Source: Chloroflexota bacterium (GTDB taxonomy: Bacteria > Chloroflexota > Limnocylindria > Limnocylindrales > CSP1-4). From it: DNA of 6,765 bases. The position numbers and the translations under genes were made by a program. Positions 1 to 5,026 of the stretch are shown one piece after another. The first letter of the stretch is position 1; each line of letters starts with the position of its first letter. Where the stretch lies: contig JAKAMV010000575.1 of NCBI GenBank assembly GCA_021812735.1, positions 1 through 6,765 on the forward strand, written 5' to 3'. Below the pieces are notes generated by a model that saw only the letters and a program-made list of their open reading frames with translations, searched no databases and was not told the DNA's origin.

Positions 1-1
1 G

Positions 2-1723
2 GCCGCCGACTTCCTGGCGGTCGCGACGTTCGTCACGACCTACCACCTCCTGAGTGGCTACGTCTCGCTCCTCGTGCGGGCGCGCAGCTCGCGGGCGGTC
101 CGCCGCCTCATGGCGCTGCAGCCCGATACGGCGCGCGTCGTGCGCGCGGGAGCCGAGGTCGAGGTCCCCATCGCGGAGGTCCAGGCCGGGGATCTGGTCC
201 GGATCCGGCCCGGCGAGCGGATCCCGGTCGATGGCCTCGTCGTGGCCGGCTGCTCCGCGGTCGACCAAGCGTTCGTCACCGGCGAGCCGCTGCCGCGCGA
301 CGTGGCCGAGGGCGACGAGGTCATCGGCGGCTCGGTCAACACAAGCGGCGCGCTGACGGTGCGCGTGGACCGAGTCGGGGAGGCGAGCTTCCTCGCCGGG
401 GTCATCCGCTCGGTCGAGGAGGCCCGGGCGCTCAAGCCAGGCCTGCTCGCGCTGGTCGATCGCGTGCTGGCGATCTTCGTACCCGGCGTGCTCGTGACTG
501 CGGCGGTCGCCTTCGTCGGCTGGACCGGCGGAACCTGGCTCCTGACCGGCAGGGCCGATCTCGTGCGCGCGACCTATGCGACCCTGGGCGTGCTCGTGAT
601 GGGCTATCCCTGTGCGCTCGGCATGGCTACCCCGCTCGCGATGATCCGCGGTGGGGGGCGCGCCGCCGAGCGCGGCATCTTGATGCGCTCGGGCGAGGCC
701 TTCCAGCTGATGGGCGACGTCCGGGAGGTCATCTTCGACAAGACCGGGACGCTGACCGCAGGCCGCCCACGTCTGGCCGCGGTTCGAGCGAGCGACGAGA
801 CCAGCGAGGCCGAGCTGCTCGGGCTCGCGGCGGCGGCCGAGGCCGCGTCCGAACATCCGCTGGGGCGGGCGATCGTCGAGGCCGCGCTGGAACGGGAGAT
901 CGAGATCCCCGACGCCACCGACTTCCGTTCGCTCACCGGGATCGGCGTGGAGGCGACCGTCGCGAACCACCATGTGGCGGTTCTCAAGCCGGAGGCCGCC
1001 GTGGCGCGCGGCGTGGGGCTCACTCCGTTCGCCGCGGCGCTCGCCGAGGCGCAGCGGATCGGCCGGACCGTCGTCGTGATCGTGCGGGATCGTGAACTTC
1101 TCGGCCTGCTCGAGATCGCCGATCTAGTTCGATCGGACGCTGCCACCACGGTGGCCGATCTCCGAGCGCGGGGTATCGCTTCGATCCTGGTCACCGGCGA
1201 CAACCAGGGGACCGCGCGAACCGTGGCCGAGGCGGTCGGGATCGAGCGGGTCTTCGCGAACGTGCTGCCGACCGAGAAGGCTGGCAAGGTTCGCGAGCTG
1301 CAGGCGGGCGGCCGGCGGGTCCTGATGGTGGGGGACGGGATCAACGACGCGCCCGCGCTCATGCAGGCCGACGTCGGGGTGGCCATGGGCGCTGGCACCG
1401 ACATCGCCATCGAGTCCGCGGACGTCATTCTCGTTGGCGACCGACTGGGCGCCGTCGTCGACGCCATCGAGCTGGGCCAGAGCAGCTATGCCAAGACGAA
1501 GGCGAACGTCGCGATCGCGTTCGGCTTCAACGGCCTCGGCATCCCGCTCGCGGCCGCAGGCGTCCTCCACCCGATCTGGGCGATGTTCGCGATGCTCGCG
1601 AGCGTAACCGCGGTCCTGGCCAACAGCTTCCTCGATCGTGATCGCCTCGCTCGGCGGGCCCGCCGGACCATGCTCGGCCGCCGCTCCGGTGGCCCTCGCC
1701 CACGCGCCGTAACCGATCGTTAA
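2..1723 (+). CDS. Heavy-metal-type P-type ATPase, YPC-motif variant (5' partial)
   Basis: Membrane pump that uses ATP, through a phospho-aspartate intermediate, to move a metal cation across the cytoplasmic membrane. The frame is open from base 2, so the true start and any N-terminal metal-binding domain lie upstream; a GTG at 74 is internal. Of 573 visible residues, 4-25 form a membrane helix. The actuator domain carries TGE at 93-95. A helix at about 155-178 precedes a second with Y202-P203-C204. The phosphorylation motif DKTGT starts at D246, the P1B-type SEHPLG has H285, TGDN begins at T398 and GDGINDAP spans 444-451. Two C-terminal helices (about 501-522 and 525-545) end the core, in the P1B order. 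The usual CPC is YPC here, and the seventh-helix motif reads FN where copper pumps have YN, so copper specificity cannot be assumed. I recall a clade of such YPC pumps in Chloroflexota-like bacteria, but the ion is unknown. The gene ends TAA, 141 nt before glnA, and is probably a separate unit. Confidence 0.93.
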   Translation, partial: AADFLAVATFVTTYHLLSGYVSLLVRARSSRAVRRLMALQPDTARVVRAGAEVEVPIAEVQAGDLVRIRPGERIPVDGLVVAGCSAVDQAFVTGEPLPRDVAEGDEVIGGSVNTSGALTVRVDRVGEASFLAGVIRSVEEARALKPGLLALVDRVLAIFVPGVLVTAAVAFVGWTGGTWLLTGRADLVRATYATLGVLVMGYPCALGMATPLAMIRGGGRAAERGILMRSGEAFQLMGDVREVIFDKTGTLTAGRPRLAAVRASDETSEAELLGLAAAAEAASEHPLGRAIVEAALEREIEIPDATDFRSLTGIGVEATVANHHVAVLKPEAAVARGVGLTPFAAALAEAQRIGRTVVVIVRDRELLGLLEIADLVRSDAATTVADLRARGIASILVTGDNQGTARTVAEAVGIERVFANVLPTEKAGKVRELQAGGRRVLMVGDGINDAPALMQADVGVAMGAGTDIAIESADVILVGDRLGAVVDAIELGQSSYAKTKANVAIAFGFNGLGIPLAAAGVLHPIWAMFAMLASVTAVLANSFLDRDRLARRARRTMLGRRSGGPRPRAVTDR

Positions 1724-1864
1724 CCCATTCTCGGCGGATCCTCAGCGGCGGTCCGCCTCTCGCCGCGCTACGGTCGACCCGGCAGCGACAGCCAGCGTCC
1801 CGCCCACACGCCGCGCCGGGCGCATGGGACCGCCATCCGTGCCGACAACGAAGGAGCGTCTCGC
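1724..1864 (+). other. Intergenic region and leader upstream of glnA
   Basis: This 141-nt gap separates the ATPase stop from glnA and must hold the glnA promoter unless the two genes are co-transcribed. No good -35/-10 pair is visible. A GCGGCG/CGCCGC inverted repeat (1745-1750 and 1761-1766, 10-nt loop) could be a weak terminator stem, but no T-run follows. GTAAC-N6-TTAAC straddles the ATPase stop at 1709-1724 and resembles half of an actinobacterial GlnR site. All of these are weak individually. Confidence 0.35.
1850..1856 (+). promoter_or_regulatory. Ribosome binding site of glnA
   Basis: GAAGGAG lies 8 nt before the ATG at 1865 and is the only strong Shine-Dalgarno near the 5' end of this gene. 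It supports that start over internal candidates, and therefore supports an N-terminal extension of about 16 residues relative to the E. coli enzyme. Confidence 0.75.
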
Positions 1865-3325
1865 ATGGTTACCACGTTCGAGTCCCCCGCCACCGGGCTT
1901 GCTCCGCGCCCGAAGAGCGTGGCCGACGTGCTGGAGCACGCCCGCGCGTCGGGCGTCGCGATCGTCGACCTGCGCTTCGCCGACCTGCCGGGCCAGTGGC
2001 AGCACTTCTCGATTCCGGTGCAGGAGCTGAGCGAGGATCTCTTCAGCGACGGTATCGGCTTCGACGGCTCGAGCATCCGCGGCTTCCAGCAGATCCACGA
2101 GAGCGACATGCTCCTCATGCCGGACCCGACGACCGCCTTCGTCGACCCGGTGCTGCGCGTGCCGACGCTCTCGATCATCTGCGACGTCGTGCAGCCGGGC
2201 TCGCGCGAGCCGTACACCCGCGACCCGCGCTACGTGGGGAAGAAGGCGGAGGCCTTCCTCGCCCATTCGGGGATCGCCACCACCGCCTACTGGGGACCGG
2301 AGATCGAGTTCTACATCTTCGGCTCACTCAGCTTCGAGCAGACCGGGCACCGCGGCTTCTACGAGATCGACTCGGACGAGGGCATTTGGAACTCCGGCCG
2401 CAACGGGACGGCGAACCTGGCCCATCGCCCCCGGCCCAAGGAGGGCTACTTCCCCGTCCCGCCGCTCGACAAGTTCCAGGACCTGCGCTCGGAGATCGTG
2501 CTGAAGCTGCTGGCCGCCGGCATCGATGTTGAGGTCCATCACCACGAGGTCGGCGGGCCGGGCCAGGCCGAGATCGACATCCGCTACGGCACGCTCGTCG
2601 AGACGGCCGACCGAGTCCTCAAGTACAAGTACGTCGTCAAGAACACGGCGGCCCAGAACGGCTACGTCGCGACCTTCATGCCCAAGCCGCTCTTCGGCGA
2701 CAACGGCTCCGGCATGCACACCCACCAGAGCCTTTGGGACGGGGACACGAACCTCTTCTACGACCCAGACGGGTACGCGCTCCTCTCCGAGACGGCCCGC
2801 CACTACATCGGCGGCCTGCTGGCGCACGCGAAGTCGGTGCTGGCGTTCGCGGCGCCCACGACCAACTCGTACCGGCGCCTGGTCCCGGGGTACGAGGCGC
2901 CCATCAACTTGGTCTACTCGCAGCGCAATCGCTCGGCCTGCATCCGGATCCCGACCTATTTCACGACGCCAGGGGCGCGGCGCTTGGAGTTCCGTTCGCC
3001 GGATCCCACCTGCAACCCGTACCTCTCCTTCGCGGCGCAGCTGATGGCCGGCCTCGACGGCATCCTCAACCGCATCGAGCCGCCGGCGCCGGTCGACAAG
3101 GACATCTACGAGCTGCCGGCTGAGGAGCGCGCCGGGATCGCGGGCACGCCAGGGTCACTCGAGGAGGCGCTCGACGCGCTCGAGGACGACCACGACTACC
3201 TGCTCCGCGGGGACGTCTTCACGCCCGACGTGCTCGAGGCGCACCTGGAGTTCCGGCGCGACTCGGCGAAGCAGGTCGCGCTCCGCCCGCACCCCTACGA
3301 GTTCTATCTGTATAGCGAGGCCTGA
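1865..3325 (+). CDS. glnA: Glutamine synthetase, class I (beta type)
   Basis: Cytoplasmic enzyme that makes glutamine from glutamate, ammonia and ATP, the main entry point of ammonium into metabolism; class I enzymes are dodecamers. The 486-residue product aligns along its whole length with E. coli GlnA (469 residues), plus a short N-terminal extension. The beta-grasp loop FDGSSI is at 66-71 (D67 matches Asp50). Metal and substrate ligands are E146 and E148 in GPEIEF, E228 and E236 in the HHHE...AE segment and H285 in NGSGMH. The RLVPGYEAP, NRSACIRIP and RRLEFRSPDP motifs follow. Y415 in DKDIYELP corresponds to Tyr397, the residue adenylylated in beta-type enzymes, so activity may be switched off by GlnE where that partner exists; none is in this window. 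The start is fixed by GAAGGAG at 1850-1856. No key residue is missing, and nothing suggests a divergent GlnA-like gamma-glutamylpolyamine synthetase. It is not tightly linked to either neighbour. Confidence 0.97.
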   Translation: MVTTFESPATGLAPRPKSVADVLEHARASGVAIVDLRFADLPGQWQHFSIPVQELSEDLFSDGIGFDGSSIRGFQQIHESDMLLMPDPTTAFVDPVLRVPTLSIICDVVQPGSREPYTRDPRYVGKKAEAFLAHSGIATTAYWGPEIEFYIFGSLSFEQTGHRGFYEIDSDEGIWNSGRNGTANLAHRPRPKEGYFPVPPLDKFQDLRSEIVLKLLAAGIDVEVHHHEVGGPGQAEIDIRYGTLVETADRVLKYKYVVKNTAAQNGYVATFMPKPLFGDNGSGMHTHQSLWDGDTNLFYDPDGYALLSETARHYIGGLLAHAKSVLAFAAPTTNSYRRLVPGYEAPINLVYSQRNRSACIRIPTYFTTPGARRLEFRSPDPTCNPYLSFAAQLMAGLDGILNRIEPPAPVDKDIYELPAEERAGIAGTPGSLEEALDALEDDHDYLLRGDVFTPDVLEAHLEFRRDSAKQVALRPHPYEFYLYSEA

Positions 3326-3330
3326 GCGGC

Positions 3331-3498
3331 GTCCGCGCATCCGCGCCTGACCGCCGGGGGCGGCAGCGCCGACCTAGACGCGGCGACCCGTGCGCTGCTG
3401 ACGACGCCCACCGACCCAGGCCGCTCGAGAGCATCGGCCGGCCCGCGCCATCGCCGGGGCACGCCACCAGCACCGGTCGTTCGGATGCGCGGGCTTTT
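3331..3498 (+). terminator. Long-range stem with internal hairpins and TTTT after glnA
   Basis: CCGCGCATCCG (3333-3343) is perfectly complementary to CGGATGCGCGG (3482-3492). A G-U pair and a G-C pair extend this to 13 bp (3331-3343 with 3482-3494), directly followed by TTTT at 3495-3498. The 138-nt interior holds its own hairpins: CGGCAGCGC/GCGCTGCTG (3361-3369 with 3392-3400, one G-U pair), GGCCG/CGGCC (3419-3423 with 3435-3439) and a competing CCGCC/GGCGG (3351-3355 with 3359-3363). The position just after the glnA stop suggests a multibranched terminator or a processed 3' RNA. The T-run is short and GC-rich DNA forms chance hairpins, so the assignment is tentative. Confidence 0.4.
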
Positions 3499-3509
3499 CC
3501 GTCACGCCC

Positions 3510-3531
3510 ACGGGCCTTCACACAGGCCCGT
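3510..3531. repeat. Perfect 8-bp inverted repeat
   Basis: ACGGGCCT (3510-3517) and AGGCCCGT (3524-3531) flank the 6-nt loop TCACAC. As RNA this is a stable hairpin; as DNA it is a dyad overlapping the first copy of the direct repeat described separately. No T-run follows on the + strand, so protein binding is at least as likely as termination. Confidence 0.6.
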
Positions 3532-3580
3532 CAACAGGCCTATCGGCATCACTGCGCCTCCACACAGGCCCGTCGGCATC
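3514..3580. repeat. Direct-repeat cluster abutting a -35 box
   Basis: GCCTYCACACAGGCCCGTC occurs at 3514-3532 and 3556-3574 with one mismatch in 19 and a 42-bp offset, close to four helical turns. A second, partly overlapping repeat of 17 bp (ACAGGCC, two variable bases, TCGGCATC inclusive of the T) is at 3534-3550 and 3564-3580, with two mismatches and a 30-bp offset. ACAGGCC thus appears three times (3522, 3534, 3564). The cluster stops 2 bp before TTGACA at 3583, where activator sites or UP-type elements usually sit. It could be a regulator-binding array or the residue of local duplication. Confidence 0.65.
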
Positions 3581-3582
3581 TC

Positions 3583-3611
3583 TTGACACGCGAACACCGG
3601 GAGGGTAGGCT
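3583..3611 (+). promoter_or_regulatory. Sigma-70-type promoter of the ROK regulator operon
   Basis: A consensus -35 box, TTGACA (3583-3588), is separated by exactly 17 bp from TAGGCT (3606-3611), which keeps the T, A and final T that matter most in a -10 element. Transcription would begin near 3617-3619, leaving a leader of about 65 nt before the GTG at 3683. It is the best promoter match I see in the window. Confidence 0.7.
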
Positions 3612-3658
3612 TCGGTTGGCGAATAAAGATAGTCACCGAACAAAGTAACCCTGGTGAC
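3611..3658. promoter_or_regulatory. Candidate operator with interlocking inverted repeats
   Basis: TTCGGT (3611-3616) pairs with ACCGAA (3635-3640), and GTCACC (3632-3637) pairs with GGTGAC (3653-3658), so the two dyads share ACC. AGTCACC (3631-3637) and AGTAACC (3644-3650) also form a direct repeat 13 bp apart. The core at 3621-3648 is A/T-rich (19 of 28 bases) within a very GC-rich locus. Overlapping the -10 element and the presumed start of transcription, it is well placed for repression, plausibly by the ROK protein encoded just downstream. That pairing is inferred from position. Confidence 0.45.
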
Positions 3659-3670
3659 GGGTCGCCGAGC

Positions 3671-3678
3671 GAAGGGAG
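3671..3678 (+). promoter_or_regulatory. Ribosome binding site of the ROK gene
   Basis: GAAGGGAG precedes the GTG at 3683. Counting from AAGG the spacing is 7 nt, and from GGAG it is 4 nt. It supports the non-ATG start, which also fits the usual distance between a ROK start codon and its helix-turn-helix. Confidence 0.65.
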
Positions 3679-3682
3679 CCTG

Positions 3683-4912
3683 GTGGCACGACTGCGGAGT
3701 GGTTCAGGGGCGCTGATCCGGGACCTCAACCGCGCGGCGATCCTCTCGCTGATCGGACAACGGGGACCGATCGCCCGCGTCGAGATCGCGCGGGAGCTCG
3801 CGTTGAGTCCGGCCACGGTCACCGTCCTGACGCGGGATCTCGTGCAGGACGGGCTGGTCCGCGAGGTCGCTGCCGCGCCGTCGCGTGGCGGGAGGCCGGC
3901 GGTGCTGCTCGGCCTCGTCGGTGAGGCGGCGCATGCGCTCGGGGCGAAGATCGCGGCGGATCACCTCGCGGTCATGCGCGTCAACCTGGACGGCGAGCCG
4001 GTCAGTGTCGCCGAGCGGCCGTTCGACGCGACCGCGCCCGACGCGCTCGAGCGCCTCGGGGACGCGCTGGCGGCGATCGTGGCCGAGGGGGACGGGCGCG
4101 CTCCGCGCCTGCTCGGTGTCGGGTTGGGCGTGCCGGGCATCGTCGACCTGCCCAGTGGCGGTGTGGTGGAGTCACCCGTCCTCGGCTGGCACGCCCTGCC
4201 GCTCGGAAGCTGGCTGCAGGAGCGTCTGGGGCTGCCGGTCCTCGTCGACAACGACGTCAACACGCTCGCGGTGGCCGAGCGCCTGTACGGTCGTGGCCGG
4301 GCGGTCGAACACTTCGTGACGGTTACGATCGGTCGCGGCGTCGGGCTCGGGATCGTCGTGGGCGGCGAGCTGCACCGGGGCGCCCGTGGCGGGGCCGGCG
4401 AGTTCGGCCACGTCCGGATGGTCGACGATGGCCCGCTCTGCCAGTGCGGCAACCACGGGTGCCTCGAAACGCTCGTCTCGGATGCGGCGCTCCTCCGAGA
4501 CGCGCGGTCGGCCGGCATCGTGGGTGCCCGCGATGGGATCGATCAGTTGCGCGCCCGGGCGGACTCCGGCGACGCCGGGGCGGCGGCCATCTACGCCACG
4601 GCCGGCACGACGTTGGGACGAGCGGTGGCGGGGCTCGTCAACGTCCTGAGTCCACAGCTCGTGCTGCTCTCAGGGGAGGGCACGCAGGCCTGGCGCCACC
4701 TCGAGGCAGCGTTCGAGGGGGCGCTCCGTCGCGACCTGTTCGCACCGCTCCGCGACGTCCCGGTCGAGGTCGATCCCTGGGACGACGCGAAGTGGGCGCG
4801 GGGGGCCGCGGCGCTGGTGCTGCGGGCGACGTTCGCGGCGCCCCTCTACGAGCGCCAACCGGACGACGCGGTGCGAGAGCGGTTGACGGCGGGGGTCGCC
4901 AGAGGCGTCTGA
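3683..4912 (+). CDS. ROK-family transcriptional regulator (NagC/Mlc/XylR type)
   Basis: Predicted cytoplasmic DNA-binding sugar sensor of 409 residues, a normal length for ROK regulators. Residues about 14-62 form a winged helix-turn-helix, with the recognition helix around SPATVTVLTRDL (42-53); ROK sugar kinases lack this domain. The ROK fold follows: LGVGLGVPG, VDNDVN (D189-D191, with D191 at the kinase catalytic position), EFGH (E240, H243) and CQCGNHGCLE (253-262). H243, C253, C255 and C260 have the spacing of the structural zinc site known in Mlc. The kinase phosphate loop, usually like DIGGT, reads KIAAD at 89-93, so the first Asp and both glycines are lost and kinase activity is unlikely. 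Start: GTG with GAAGGGAG upstream. A consensus promoter and an operator-like dyad lie immediately upstream, suggesting autoregulation. A secreted GH15 hydrolase follows after 114 nt on the same strand, so a glucan-derived sugar is the likely effector, but the ligand cannot be read from sequence. Confidence 0.93.
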   Translation: MARLRSGSGALIRDLNRAAILSLIGQRGPIARVEIARELALSPATVTVLTRDLVQDGLVREVAAAPSRGGRPAVLLGLVGEAAHALGAKIAADHLAVMRVNLDGEPVSVAERPFDATAPDALERLGDALAAIVAEGDGRAPRLLGVGLGVPGIVDLPSGGVVESPVLGWHALPLGSWLQERLGLPVLVDNDVNTLAVAERLYGRGRAVEHFVTVTIGRGVGLGIVVGGELHRGARGGAGEFGHVRMVDDGPLCQCGNHGCLETLVSDAALLRDARSAGIVGARDGIDQLRARADSGDAGAAAIYATAGTTLGRAVAGLVNVLSPQLVLLSGEGTQAWRHLEAAFEGALRRDLFAPLRDVPVEVDPWDDAKWARGAAALVLRATFAAPLYERQPDDAVRERLTAGVARGV

Positions 4913-5007
4913 TGGGGTCTTCGCCTTATTCCCTGCCGCACATGTCGATGGACGAGTCCGAGGACCAAGTGGTCGACCCTCGACGGAGTCGCTGGAAGAA
5001 CCTCTGA
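4912..5007 (+). CDS. Possible 31-residue peptide coupled to the ROK gene
   Basis: An ATG at 4912 overlaps the regulator's TGA (TGATG), an arrangement typical of translational coupling, and the frame runs to a TGA at 5005-5007. AGAGG at 4901-4905 is a weak Shine-Dalgarno. The peptide begins MGSSPYSLPH, has an acidic middle (MDESEDQVVD) and a basic end (PRRSRWKNL). No family is recognised. The last codons lie just before the hydrolase's strong ribosome binding site, so translation here could affect its accessibility. Chance is a real alternative: the ORF is short, and the gap otherwise has no clear terminator or promoter. Confidence 0.22.
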   Translation: MGSSPYSLPHMSMDESEDQVVDPRRSRWKNL

Positions 5008-5011
5008 GATG

Positions 5012-5017
5012 AGGAGG
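5012..5017 (+). promoter_or_regulatory. Consensus ribosome binding site of the GH15 gene
   Basis: A perfect AGGAGG lies 9 nt before the ATG at 5027. It decides the start in favour of 5027: the in-frame ATG at 5009 lies upstream of this site and would place it inside the coding region. Confidence 0.8.
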
Positions 5018-5026
5018 GCAAAGGCA

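Noticed and set aside
604..1467. 287-codon open frame on the - strand opposite the ATPase
   Set aside because: It is Ser/Arg/Thr-rich low-complexity translation without recognisable domains. It lies opposite the conserved ATPase motifs and reflects the scarcity of stops in GC-rich DNA.
1742..2266. 174-codon - strand frame spanning the glnA upstream region
   Set aside because: Most of it is antisense to conserved glnA codons, its Arg/Ala/Val composition is typical of shadow frames, and no start signal or family is visible.
3510..3580. CRISPR array or plasmid replication iterons
   Set aside because: There are only two full copies of each repeat, offsets are unequal, there are no spacers of uniform length, and no cas or replication gene is nearby. 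A promoter-linked role fits better.
3219..3822. Two - strand frames covering the glnA-ROK intergenic region
   Set aside because: Both run into real genes at their ends, show no domain, and overlap the repeats and promoter. I prefer to read the region as non-coding control DNA.
4444..4911. + strand frame overlapping the ROK gene and running to 5007
   Set aside because: The part inside the ROK gene is Arg/Gly-rich out-of-frame translation. Only the tail from the ATG at 4912 is worth considering, and it is listed separately.
4883..4913. TTGACG and TCTGAT as a promoter for the hydrolase
   Set aside because: The 19-bp spacing is too long and the -35 match lies inside conserved-frame ROK codons. 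It is not better than expected by chance.
5009..5026. Upstream in-frame ATG at 5009 as the hydrolase start
   Set aside because: It has no Shine-Dalgarno before it, whereas the perfect AGGAGG at 5012-5017 is correctly placed for the ATG at 5027, which also gives a normal signal peptide.
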